Positions 18,271 through 27,308 of a stretch of DNA of 64,000 bases are shown in pieces. The stretch is from NCBI RefSeq assembly GCF_000316665.1, contig NC_019678.1:7907001-7971000 (forward strand), given 5' to 3'. The DNA is from Rivularia sp. PCC 7116 (GTDB taxonomy: Bacteria; Cyanobacteriota; Cyanobacteriia; Cyanobacteriales; Nostocaceae). Numbering within the stretch: position 1 is the first letter of the stretch; every line of letters starts with the position of its first letter. Under the pieces are notes generated by a model. It saw nothing but the letters and a program-made list of their open reading frames with translations, was not told the DNA's origin and searched no databases. The position numbers were made by a program, and so were the translations under genes.

Positions 18271-21066
18271 ATGAACATTGATAAGAACGCACCCAAAAAT
18301 GAATTTATTTTTAAAGCCAATCAACCGTTGCTTTTAGACGATCCTTCTGTAGTTTGGATGATTGAATCGGGAACTGTAGCGCTGTTTGCAGTTGTAATAC
18401 AGGATGGGATACCAGTAAGCGAACGTCGTTATCTTTTCAGTTGCAATCCTACAGAGGCATTATTTGCCATCGATTCTACTAAGGTTAAATCGATAGTTAC
18501 ATCAAACGATAACAATGACCATCCGAAAAAATACGGGATATTGGCTGTTGCTATCGAGGAAGCATCTTTAACTCAAATCCTTCAAGACGACTTTGAAGCT
18601 TTGAGAAGTAACGATTCGACTCGACTAATACCAAAATCTGCAGGAAAAGAATTTATTCAACTAGCAGAAACTTGGATTGAGAAATTTTCGATTTTCCCTG
18701 GTGTCGTTAATGCTTCAAGCATTTTTGATACTTCGGTTGCATACACTTGGGATGATGCCTCAGTTTTGCATACTTGGGAAAGGGTTTCAGAAAAATTAGG
18801 ACATTTGCACAGAGATTTTCTGCGCTATTTTGAGAAATTAGAACAAGATGAAAGCCAAGAAAAGCTTGCTCAATTTCAAGCAAGAGAACAGCTTAATCGT
18901 CGAGTTACCGAGACTTCATTAAGGGAACTAGCTTCCATATTTAAGACTAAAAGTCAAGGGTTTATTCAAGAAGACAGCGAGCTATTAATGGCTGCTGGTG
19001 CAGTGGGAAGAACTTTAGGAATTACGATTCGACCTCCCGTAAAGTCAGAAGACTTAAACCGCGTTAAAGAACCGATTGAGGCTATCGCAAGGGCTTCTCG
19101 GATTCGGATGCGTCGCGTCATCCTAACCCCTAATTGGTGGAAGAAAGATGCTGGTCCCCTGATAGGTTACGTTGGCGAGGAAAAACGTCCTGTAGCTTTA
19201 TTACCTGCTAGCAGCGGTAATTACGATATCTTCGATCCGAAAATCTGCAAACGAATTCCTTTAGAAAAGTTTATTGAAAATGAAGAATTAGAACCTGTAG
19301 CTTATATGTTTTATCGGTCTTTACCCGAGAAAGCATCTAAAGCCATAGAACTGATTAAATTTGCAGTTAGAGGTAGGCTTAAAGATTTAGCTGTAGTAAT
19401 TATTGCAGGTGTTATTGGTACCTTATTGGGTATGCTAACTCCCCAAGCTACCAGTATTATTATTGATAAAGCCATTCCCGATGCCGACCGGGGGTTATTA
19501 GTGCAAATTAGTTTTGGTTTGTTAGCAGCAAGCTTTGGTACTGCTGTATTTCAACTAACACAAAGCTTTGCTTCATTAAGATTGGAAAGCAGTTCGGACG
19601 CTACCACTCAAGCTGCTGTTTGGGATAAATTATTAACCTTGCGAATGTCGTTTTTTCGCGCTTATTCTATTGGGGATTTGCAATCGCGAGTTTCAGCGAT
19701 TAGTCAGATGCGTCAGTATCTGAGCAGCAGCACGTTACAAACTATTTTTACCAGCTTCTTTTCCCTACTAAATTTAGCTTTGTTGTTTTACTACAATTCC
19801 CGCTTGGCTTTGGTAGCAATAGGTGTAGCAGTTGTCTCAATAATTATTACTAGTATTTCTGGTATTATCACTCGACGCAAGCTGCGTCCTTTAGAAGAAA
19901 TACAAGGGGATATTTCCGGTTTGATGGTGCAGTTAATTGGTGGGGTTTCTAAATTAAGAATTTCAGGAGCAGAAAATAGGGCTTTTGCTCACTGGTCTAA
20001 GAAATACACCAAACAGCTAAAGTTAATGTTAAGCAGTCAATTGATAGAAGATTTGGTTGGCTTATTTAATATCTTAATTCCCACCATTGCTTCCATAATT
20101 ATTTTTGCTTTATCAGCTAACTTAATGTTCGGGGCAAATACACAGAATCCTCAAGCTTCTCCACCTTTAACTGCTGGAACTTTCTTAGCATTTAATTCTG
20201 CTTTTGGAACTTTTATGGGTGGTGTTGTAGGTTTAAGTAATACAATTATTTCTATTTTAGAAGTAATCGTTTTATGGGGTCGTGCAAAACCAATTCTGAT
20301 AGCTACCTCTGAGATAGATTTGAGTAAAGCTGACCCAGGAAAACTAACTGGTACAGTAGAGTTAGAACATATATCTTTTCGCTATCGAGAAGACGGTCCT
20401 TTGATTTTGAATGATGTAAATATCAAAGCAGCAGAAGGAGAATTTATTGCATTTGTTGGGCCGAGCGGTAGCGGTAAATCTACTATTATCCGCTTGCTGC
20501 TAGGATTTGATACACCGGAAGTAGGTACAGTTTATTATGATGGTCAAGACTTATCCGGATTGGATATATCGGCAGTCCGTCGTCAATTAGGCGTAGTATT
20601 GCAAAACGGAAGAATTAGCAGCGCTTCAATATTTGAAAATATCTCTGGTGGTGCTTTAATTACTATGGATGAAGCCTGGGAAGCCGCTCGAATGGCAGGA
20701 TTTGCCGAAGATATTGAAGGAATGCCAATGGGGATGCATACTGTAATATCCGAAGGTGGTACCAATCTTTCTGGAGGACAACGGCAACGTTTGTTAATCG
20801 CTCGTTCTTTGGTATTAAAGCCCAAAATTTTGATTTTTGATGAGGCAACTAGTGCTTTAGATAACCGCACCCAAGCAATTGTAAGTGAAAGTTTAGACCA
20901 GCTACAGGTGACACGCATCGTAATTGCTCACCGTCTGAGTACTATCCGCAATGCAGACCGCATTTATGTAATTGAAGCTGGGAGAGTAATGCAACAGGGA
21001 AACTTCGAGCAACTTTCACAACAGGAAGGTCTATTTGCAAGTTTGATGGCTAGGCAAATGGCTTAA
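18271..21066 (+). CDS. NHLM-type bacteriocin ABC transporter (no peptidase domain)
   Basis: A 931-residue fused permease-ATPase of the NHLM microcin type (second ABC component). The N-terminal 350 residues hold the sensor-like domain of this family (LLLDDPSVVWMIESGTVALFAV). Six membrane helices span about 365-640. The ATPase has Walker A GPSGSGKST near 729, signature LSGGQRQR near 832, Walker B ILIFDEATSALD and the H-loop AHRLST. NHLM transporters export RiPPs with Nif11 or nitrile-hydratase-like leaders together with a C39-peptidase ABC protein and an HlyD adaptor, both present at 37-41 kb. It precedes lanM by 128 bp and is probably co-transcribed. Its promoter must overlap the start of the divergent TerB gene. 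Confidence 0.9.
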   Translation: MNIDKNAPKNEFIFKANQPLLLDDPSVVWMIESGTVALFAVVIQDGIPVSERRYLFSCNPTEALFAIDSTKVKSIVTSNDNNDHPKKYGILAVAIEEASLTQILQDDFEALRSNDSTRLIPKSAGKEFIQLAETWIEKFSIFPGVVNASSIFDTSVAYTWDDASVLHTWERVSEKLGHLHRDFLRYFEKLEQDESQEKLAQFQAREQLNRRVTETSLRELASIFKTKSQGFIQEDSELLMAAGAVGRTLGITIRPPVKSEDLNRVKEPIEAIARASRIRMRRVILTPNWWKKDAGPLIGYVGEEKRPVALLPASSGNYDIFDPKICKRIPLEKFIENEELEPVAYMFYRSLPEKASKAIELIKFAVRGRLKDLAVVIIAGVIGTLLGMLTPQATSIIIDKAIPDADRGLLVQISFGLLAASFGTAVFQLTQSFASLRLESSSDATTQAAVWDKLLTLRMSFFRAYSIGDLQSRVSAISQMRQYLSSSTLQTIFTSFFSLLNLALLFYYNSRLALVAIGVAVVSIIITSISGIITRRKLRPLEEIQGDISGLMVQLIGGVSKLRISGAENRAFAHWSKKYTKQLKLMLSSQLIEDLVGLFNILIPTIASIIIFALSANLMFGANTQNPQASPPLTAGTFLAFNSAFGTFMGGVVGLSNTIISILEVIVLWGRAKPILIATSEIDLSKADPGKLTGTVELEHISFRYREDGPLILNDVNIKAAEGEFIAFVGPSGSGKSTIIRLLLGFDTPEVGTVYYDGQDLSGLDISAVRRQLGVVLQNGRISSASIFENISGGALITMDEAWEAARMAGFAEDIEGMPMGMHTVISEGGTNLSGGQRQRLLIARSLVLKPKILIFDEATSALDNRTQAIVSESLDQLQVTRIVIAHRLSTIRNADRIYVIEAGRVMQQGNFEQLSQQEGLFASLMARQMA

Positions 21067-21194
21067 TGATAAATACTTAAGAATCTAAGATTTTAGGGGT
21101 AAGTACAGAAAAATCAATTTTAAGCGTTACTTTGACTAAACTTCTGGGAACAATCAAGGAGTATGCTTTCCAACTATTGAATTAACCAGACGCA

Positions 21195-24100
21195 ATGTTA
21201 GCAACTGAACCCCTGAAACTGGATTCTTACTTACGTACTTTAGTCAATAAAGCAAGTTATTTAACGGAGCGTCTCAATCAAGATGTTGTTCCTACTGTCT
21301 CAAAATCCGATGAATCCACAATAAATTCTCATCTGGAATTTTGGTGTCAAGTTCTTGCTAAAGGTAATAAAGAACAGTTTCAACGGCGTTTAGCTGCTGA
21401 TAAATTAGATATAGATAAATTGCATACTCTCTTAGGAGAAGTTGAATATCCTCAGTCTCAACCTCTACCTGCTTGGGGGCAGACTTTAAAATTAGTTCTG
21501 CAAGCCGCCCAAAAACCCTTGAATACAGAATTATCTGACTTTTCATCAGAAAACCCAATTCCCTTTGAACCGTTTTATCAACCTTTTATACAAGTTGCTC
21601 AAAATCAACTTTTATCTCGCGTAGATTTAGATATACTCGGTGAAGACGCGCAAAAAACTTTATGGATAAGTTTACTAGATCGTTTAAGAAATATTGCCAT
21701 TAAAACACTGTTTACAGAATTTGCAGAATTTCGTTCTTCGGGAAATTCCCTAAAAGATTTTTTCTTAATTCAATTGCAAGGCAAAAATAGCCAGGAAAAA
21801 TATCATGCCTTTTTGAAGCATTTATTTCAAGATGGCTTACTTGGTTTATTTGAAAAATATCCAGTTTTGGCAAAGCTGTTAGCTACTGCGATTGATTATT
21901 GGGTAGATGCAACTGTAGAGTTTATTAATCGTCTGAGAACAGATTTGCCAGCAATTGAAAAACTATTTTCACCAGACACAGCCTTGCAAAAGGTAGTTGA
22001 ACTAAAAGCTAATTTATCTGATTTGCACAATCAAGGGCGCTCTGCAACTGCTTTAACTTTTGATACGGGTTTGAAATTAGTATATAAACCCAAAGACGTA
22101 GAAATGGAATTGGCTTATAACAAAATAATTTCCTGGTGTAACGAAAATGGCAGTCCTTTACCTTTAAAAACTTTTACCGTTTTATCTCAAGCCAAATATG
22201 GATGGGTGGAATTTGTATATCAAGATGATTGTCCCGACGAAGCCGCAGCAGAACGTTACTATCAAAGAGCGGGAATGATTCTAGCTATAATGCATTTGCT
22301 TTTAGCAACCGACTGTCACCACGAAAACTTAATTGCTAGTGGAGAACATCCAGTACTAATAGATTTAGAAACATTATTGACTCATCAGACAACAAAATCT
22401 CACGATTCAAACTCCGAAATTCCTCAATCTGCATTCGATATACTCGACAAACAATTAGAAAAATCTCTGATTCGGACAATGCTACTCCCTCAAAAGGGTT
22501 TAATCGCAAAAGATTCTGTTGAAATTGATTTGAGTGGATTCGGAGGAGTCGAAGAATATAAAAGTGCTATGCCGAAGCTACGGTATGTTAATACCGATGG
22601 CATGAATATTGCTTATGAAATTATTAGTATTGAAAGTCATGCTAATGTTCCCAAAGTCAATGGAGTAAATTTATCTCCTCTTTCTTATGTGGAAAGTTTG
22701 GTGACTGGCTTTGAGCAAATGTATCGCTTCCTTAAGAACCAAAAACAGGCTTTATTAAAACCAGGTAGCCCTTTAATGGAACTAGCCAATCAAAAGGTGC
22801 GCTATGTTTTTCGAGCAACTCACATTTACCATTCTATTATCCAAGATAGCTATTCTCCAGAATACTTAGATTCAGGGATAAAACGTAGTTTAGCCTTAGA
22901 AGTATTAGCCCGCGCTTTCGTTGTTAACGAAGCAATGTTAAATAGAATCAGCATTTTAAATGCAGAGCGTCAAGCTGCCGAAGATGGTGATATTCCTTTT
23001 TTTGCGGTAAATACCAGCGAATCTAATTTACCTTTACCAACCCAAGAAGTTGTAACGGATTTATTTATCCAACCAAGTTTTACAGCAGCTATCAATCAAC
23101 TTGAAAATTTGAATCAAACTAATTTAGCTCAGCAAGTTGCTGTAATTCGAGGGACTTTTGCGGCTCGGTATACTAAAGAACCTGCACTATCTGCAAATTC
23201 TGTGGCTGTAAATTTCAAGGAAAATCTGAAAGAAGATGTCATAGCTCCCGATATTTTTGTAGAGCAAGCAATTACTTTAGCAAACGAACTGAAGCAGACA
23301 GCAACCTTTGGTGAAGACGGTAGCGTTGCTTGGTTGGGTTTAGGCTACAGAACTACAACCGAAGGTTTTCTTTTTCAGCCTTTAGGTTCAAATTTATACG
23401 ATGGCAATTGCGGTATAGCTTTATTTTTGGCAGCTTTAGCAAAAATTACTCAAGACTCACAATGGAGCAATTTAGCATCCCATTCTCTACAACCTCTTTT
23501 ACAAATACACAAAACAGAGTCATCAGAAAGACTAGCGAGATTTACCAGAAAGATGGGCATTGGTGGAGCAACGGGTTTAGCTTCAATTGCTTATACTTTA
23601 GTGCATACCAGTAAGTTGTTAGCAGACAACAATTTATTGACAACCGCTAAAAATATAGCTTTATTAATTACTCCAGAATCAATTGCCTCAGAAAAATATT
23701 TTGATATTACTAGAGGTGTCGCAGGAGCGATTTTAGGTCTTTTAGCGGTTTATAAAACTAACCCCGAAGATAAAAGACTATTAGATTTAGCTATTAACTG
23801 TGGCGAGCATTTGCTAAAACAGCAAATATCTATAAACGAGTACAAAACTTGGAAAACCTGGAATGGAATTGCTTTGACAGGCTTTTCCCAAGGTGCGGGC
23901 GGAATCGCTTATGCTTTATTAAATCTGTGTAAAATCACCGCACGAGAAGAATTTTTGCAAGCAGCTAAAGAAGCGATCGCTTATGAAAAAAGCTGTTTTT
24001 GTGAAGAAGCTGGTAACTGGCAAGATTTGCGTACAGAAAATAATCAGTATCAAGTTAGCTGGGCGCATGGTGCTGCCGGTATTGCCTTAGCGCGTATAAA

Positions 24101-24458
24101 TAGCTTATCTATACTCAACACTCCAGAAATCATTGCAGAAATTAATACAGCTTTAGAAACTACCCAAAAATGCGGGATTTCGACTGTAGATAATCTAGCT
24201 TGGGGTAACTTTGGACGCATCGAAACTTTACTAGTTGCCGCTCAAGTTCTTAACCGTCCGGAATTATTACAAATAGCTCGCAACTCAAGTATAAAATTAG
24301 TCGAGCAAGCCCGAGAAAAAGGCGGTTTTAGGCTTTATTCTAATATACTAAGTCCAGTATTTAACCCAGCATTTTTACACGGTACCAGCGGTATTGGCTA
24401 TCAATTATTACGTTTAGCATATCCAGAATTACCATCTATTTTGAGTTTTGAATTTTAA
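21195..24458 (+). CDS. lanM: Class II lanthipeptide synthetase LanM with a degenerate cyclase domain
   Basis: A 1087-residue LanM protein. The N-terminal dehydratase (about 150-620) is intact: Lys298 in VYKPK, DxHxxN as Asp373-His375-Asn378, Asp390 in LIDLETL, and Arg540-Thr542-Tyr545 of the elimination site. It should phosphorylate Ser/Thr and eliminate phosphate to give Dha/Dhb. The C-terminal LanC-like domain (about 730-1087) keeps its toroid repeats (LYDGNCGIALFL, FLHGTSGIGYQLLRL) but has lost its chemistry. The first zinc Cys is Ala957 (SWAHGAAGI for SWCHGAPGI), the Cys-His pair is Ala1002-Trp1003 (LAWGNFG for LCHGDLG), and the conserved His is Gln899 (GFSQGAGG for GFSHGAAG). Thioether ring formation is therefore not expected, which agrees with the Cys-free core peptides at 26-29 kb. 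Confidence 0.92.
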   Translation: MLATEPLKLDSYLRTLVNKASYLTERLNQDVVPTVSKSDESTINSHLEFWCQVLAKGNKEQFQRRLAADKLDIDKLHTLLGEVEYPQSQPLPAWGQTLKLVLQAAQKPLNTELSDFSSENPIPFEPFYQPFIQVAQNQLLSRVDLDILGEDAQKTLWISLLDRLRNIAIKTLFTEFAEFRSSGNSLKDFFLIQLQGKNSQEKYHAFLKHLFQDGLLGLFEKYPVLAKLLATAIDYWVDATVEFINRLRTDLPAIEKLFSPDTALQKVVELKANLSDLHNQGRSATALTFDTGLKLVYKPKDVEMELAYNKIISWCNENGSPLPLKTFTVLSQAKYGWVEFVYQDDCPDEAAAERYYQRAGMILAIMHLLLATDCHHENLIASGEHPVLIDLETLLTHQTTKSHDSNSEIPQSAFDILDKQLEKSLIRTMLLPQKGLIAKDSVEIDLSGFGGVEEYKSAMPKLRYVNTDGMNIAYEIISIESHANVPKVNGVNLSPLSYVESLVTGFEQMYRFLKNQKQALLKPGSPLMELANQKVRYVFRATHIYHSIIQDSYSPEYLDSGIKRSLALEVLARAFVVNEAMLNRISILNAERQAAEDGDIPFFAVNTSESNLPLPTQEVVTDLFIQPSFTAAINQLENLNQTNLAQQVAVIRGTFAARYTKEPALSANSVAVNFKENLKEDVIAPDIFVEQAITLANELKQTATFGEDGSVAWLGLGYRTTTEGFLFQPLGSNLYDGNCGIALFLAALAKITQDSQWSNLASHSLQPLLQIHKTESSERLARFTRKMGIGGATGLASIAYTLVHTSKLLADNNLLTTAKNIALLITPESIASEKYFDITRGVAGAILGLLAVYKTNPEDKRLLDLAINCGEHLLKQQISINEYKTWKTWNGIALTGFSQGAGGIAYALLNLCKITAREEFLQAAKEAIAYEKSCFCEEAGNWQDLRTENNQYQVSWAHGAAGIALARINSLSILNTPEIIAEINTALETTQKCGISTVDNLAWGNFGRIETLLVAAQVLNRPELLQIARNSSIKLVEQAREKGGFRLYSNILSPVFNPAFLHGTSGIGYQLLRLAYPELPSILSFEF

Positions 24459-24469
24459 TAAATAATAGG

Positions 24470-24504
24470 TAAGGCACTACCGTAAATTGCGGAATAGTGC
24501 CTTA
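24470..24504 (+). terminator. Hairpin after lanM
   Basis: TAAGGCACTA at 24470-24479 pairs with TAGTGCCTTA at 24495-24504 (10-bp perfect stem), and the loop holds a CCG/CGG mini-stem. It stands 12 bases after the lanM stop. The following T-run is weak, so termination is inferred from position. Confidence 0.55.
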
Positions 24505-24673
24505 TCGTTCAAGCTAGCAAAATTAAAAATTAAAACATTTCTAATTAGATAGAACTAACGATTGCATTTCATTCAATTTGACAGGTGTATAGAAAAAATA
24601 TTCATATTATTCTACCCCCTCTACCTTCTCTCCCCCCTCACTCAATCTACAACTAAAATATAAATATTCTCCA
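24505..24673. other. Short convergent intergenic region
   Basis: A pyrimidine-rich run (CCCCCTCTACCTTCTCTCCCCCC-type, 24615-24640) lies between the convergent lanM and FkbM genes. Nothing else was recognised. Confidence 0.35.
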
Positions 24674-25642
24674 TTAGAACAGCTTTAGGTAATTTTGATA
24701 AGAGATATACTCACTATTACCTTCTTTTTGAATCGGTGGAGTTAAATAATTCAGAAATAACTCTAAATCTTCAGTTAATATATTTTTTTCTGCTGCTATT
24801 TGAATAAGTTCAACAGCACAATCAGGTAAACAAAATATTTCCATCAAACTTGCTAACTTTAATATTTTTAACTTATTCCATTTGTTAGCGGATTCCTTTG
24901 TTTCTAATTCATTCACAGCATCTCGTAAGTATAGAGCCTGTGCCCATAAAACCTGTCCTTGCTTGGTATTTCCCAGCTGTGAAATCATCGGCAAAGGTAA
25001 AGCTTTTCTGGCATGTCGATATGTTGCCAAATCAAAAAGACGAAATCCCAAAGAATTTAAAAATAAATCGATGTGACTGAAAGTTGGCTGATTGCGAATA
25101 GATTCATGAAATAATACTTCTATACTTAATCCTAGGACGGATTCATTTAAACAACTAACCGCACCTTTTAAGACATCTAATTCACTTCCTTCAACATCCA
25201 ACTTAATAAAATCAATTTCATCAATTTTATTATCAGCCACAAAAGAATCTAAATCTACAGTTTCTATATCCAGAGTTTTTACTACTTCCATCATCTCTAA
25301 ATTATCATGGGGGAAGCGCTTCAGAAAATTTTTATTTCCTGGGTAAAAACCTGATGAACCTCCCCACTGACAAAATGAAAATGTCCGCTTTTCTCTTTTT
25401 TCACCTAAAGCTACTGCATAAAATTTACTGTTTCGATTTGGTTGCTGATTCAGGCGATCGCACTCTTCTTTGTCAGGCTCAAACCCAATTTTATAGACTT
25501 GTTCCCCATATGATTGCCAGTGATGTTCAAAACCTCCTCTTGCTCCTATATCCATAACTAAAAGAGGATTTTTGGAAAATGTTTTTTTATTAACTAAAAA
25601 TTCAGTCATTGTCGGCTGGTAATTGATATGTTTCAGTGCCAT
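24674..25642 (-). CDS. FkbM-family methyltransferase
   Basis: A 322-residue SAM-dependent methyltransferase. Motif I reads LLVMDIGARGGFEHHW near residues 28-43, the acidic loop GFEPDKEE follows, and the family motif DEIDFIKLDVEGSELDVLKGA is near 140-160. FkbM enzymes methylate hydroxyl or amide groups, and members occur in RiPP clusters such as that of landornamide. Position next to the precursor genes on the same strand suggests peptide tailoring. About 80 residues beyond the usual core make a helical C-terminal extension. The substrate is inferred only. Confidence 0.88.
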   Translation of the reverse strand: MALKHINYQPTMTEFLVNKKTFSKNPLLVMDIGARGGFEHHWQSYGEQVYKIGFEPDKEECDRLNQQPNRNSKFYAVALGEKREKRTFSFCQWGGSSGFYPGNKNFLKRFPHDNLEMMEVVKTLDIETVDLDSFVADNKIDEIDFIKLDVEGSELDVLKGAVSCLNESVLGLSIEVLFHESIRNQPTFSHIDLFLNSLGFRLFDLATYRHARKALPLPMISQLGNTKQGQVLWAQALYLRDAVNELETKESANKWNKLKILKLASLMEIFCLPDCAVELIQIAAEKNILTEDLELFLNYLTPPIQKEGNSEYISYQNYLKLF

Positions 25643-25984
25643 AATTAGTATTTATTGGTAGGACTTTTATTTAGAGTTATATGATTTAACGGTCATTATT
25701 GTCATTACAAATCAAAACAAGACTTACTTTCAGCAAAATTTCGATATTTGTAATGACAATAAAGCAATAATTGCGTACTAACTTCTAGATATTAATTTAC
25801 TAGATGGGGTACAGATATTTTTTTCAGGATGACGATATAAATCACCGTAAATGTTTAGATATTCAATTTATTCTGAGGTAAATTTACCCTTTCGCATACA
25901 TTTAATTGCAGCATCAATTGCTTAGATTAAATAGCAAATATAAACTGTCTAACTTATAAAAATAGAGTTAGGCAATTTATTTAT
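25643..25984. repeat. Gene-free stretch with a 17-bp perfect inverted repeat
   Basis: Arms TTATTGTCATTACAAAT (25696-25712) and ATTTGTAATGACAATAA (25746-25762) are perfect complements across a 33-base loop, upstream of the methyltransferase gene. This could be an operator, a transcript-processing hairpin or the remnant of a small element. No gene is seen. Confidence 0.6.
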
Positions 25985-26128
25985 TGTGAAATTAAAGCCA
26001 TGCTTTGCTCCTAAATATACAACCGCTTGACGGTCATTTTCTGCCTGCGTTGCTTGAGCTAGTTCTTCTTGAATTTGATTATCCTATCCAACTTTATCTA
26101 AAAATTGATTTACTGCTTAAATACTCAT
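25985..26128 (-). pseudogene. Broken sixth Nif11-type precursor peptide gene
   Basis: Read on the minus strand from 26128, the translation is MSI-stop-AVNQFLDKV, a second stop two codons later, then IQEELAQATQAENDRQAV and LGAKHGFNF. This is the leader of the neighbouring precursors with GAA changed to TAA at codon 4 and another stop at codon 15. The sequence stops matching after the GFNF segment, so the GG cleavage site and the core are gone. It is a decayed tandem copy. Confidence 0.85.
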
Positions 26129-26294
26129 TATTTTCAACTCCAACTAATTTCTAACTAGTTATTTAATCCTTTTTATTTCCTTCTCCAAACTGTTGGAGAG
26201 AGGATGAGAGTATGTCTTGAGCTAAGTTTGTTATTAACTTATTAAGCCTTAGCTAAAAGCTTATACCATTTCTTTATAAAGATGCGCCTAATTT

Positions 26295-26348
26295 AGCCCC
26301 TGAAGAGGGGCTTCGTTTGTCTAGCCCCACTCTTCCAGAGTGAGGGCT
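26295..26348 (-). terminator. Double hairpin after the precursor array
   Basis: Two stem-loops lie downstream of the last intact precursor gene: AGCCCCT/AGGGGCT (26295-26301 and 26306-26312, 4-base loop) and AGCCCCACTCT/AGAGTGAGGGCT (26323-26333 and 26337-26348, one bulge). They may end transcription of the precursor genes or protect the 3' end of the mRNA. Confidence 0.5.
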
Positions 26349-26376
26349 TTTAGCGCAGCCTCATACAGAATTGGTA

Positions 26377-26709
26377 TTACCATTTCGCTGTGGGCAATTT
26401 GGGAAATGTGGGTAGTGTGGGGATGTGAGGAAATATTACGGTAGTAATTGGTACTATCGTGGCTTTTGCACCACCAGCCACAGCTTCTAATTCTTCTTCA
26501 TTCAATTCACCAGATTCAATAGCAGCTTTTTGACGTTTTTCAATTTCAGTCATTAGTTCATCGCCAGTGAACTCAAAGCCATGTTTTGCTCCTAAATCTA
26601 CAACCGCTTGACGGTCATTTTCTGCCTGCATTGCTTGGGCTAATTCTTCTTGAATTTTGCTTTCTTGTGCAACTTTATCTAAGAATTTATTTACTGCTTC
26701 GATACTCAT
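26377..26709 (-). CDS. Nif11-leader RiPP precursor 1 (Cys-free core, ends AKW)
   Basis: A 110-residue precursor: an 80-residue Nif11-type leader (MSIEAVNKFLDKVAQES, AENDRQAVVDLGAKHGFEF, ELNEEELEAVAGG) and a 30-residue core after the Gly-Gly cleavage site. The core begins AKATIVPITT, is rich in Pro and Thr (PHIPTLPTFPKLPT) and ends AKW. It has seven Thr, five Pro and no Cys or Ser, so dehydration and Pro hydroxylation are possible but lanthionine rings are not. Its leader is nearly identical to those of precursors 2 and 3. Confidence 0.9.
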   Translation of the reverse strand: MSIEAVNKFLDKVAQESKIQEELAQAMQAENDRQAVVDLGAKHGFEFTGDELMTEIEKRQKAAIESGELNEEELEAVAGGAKATIVPITTVIFPHIPTLPTFPKLPTAKW

Positions 26710-26858
26710 TGTTGTTACCTATTCTAATTTTTGTAATTAAAGATTTAGTCAATTCAATATCAAAATTTTACCCATTCTCTATTGAGTTTCTGTTGAGAAA
26801 AGAGAAATGGAATAAAGTTGTAATATTGTATTAAGTCAGATTTACTTGCCTACAATAC

Positions 26859-27185
26859 TTACCACTTTACTTTTTTGGCTATTGTTACAACAACGGGGGC
26901 GGTAGCAGTAACAATCGGTACAATCGTCGTAAATGTAGGAGTTGCTCCACCAGCAACAGCTTCTAGTTCTTCTTCACTTAGTTCGCCGGAATCAGCAGCA
27001 GCTTTTTGGCGTTTTTCAATTTCATTCATCAGCTCGTCGCCAGTGAAGTTAAAACCATGCTTTGCTCCTAATTCCACAACCGCTTGACGGTCGTTTTCAG
27101 CCTGCATTGCTTGAACTAATTCTTCTTGAATATTGCTATCTTTAGCAACTTTTTCTAAGAATTGATTTACTGCTTCGATACTCAT
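26859..27185 (-). CDS. Nif11-leader RiPP precursor 2 (Cys-free core, ends VKW)
   Basis: A 108-residue precursor from the Met of MSIEAVNQFLEKV; a 13-residue in-frame extension upstream has no leader similarity and was not used. The leader is again exactly 80 residues, ending ELSEEELEAVAGG. The 28-residue core begins ATPTFTTIVPIV, is rich in Thr and Val, has no Cys and ends KKVKW. It is the best candidate here for multiple Thr dehydration. It lies 150 bp from precursor 1 and 123 bp from precursor 3. Confidence 0.88.
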   Translation of the reverse strand: MSIEAVNQFLEKVAKDSNIQEELVQAMQAENDRQAVVELGAKHGFNFTGDELMNEIEKRQKAAADSGELSEEELEAVAGGATPTFTTIVPIVTATAPVVVTIAKKVKW

Positions 27186-27308
27186 TTTTATTAACTCTAA
27201 CTGATTATTTGATTCTGCAAACATCCCTCTCCAATACTTATGAAGAGGGGATGAGAGCGAGTTTCGGCTTGAATCTATAATTAAGTGACTAAGCCTTATC
27301 TAAAAACC

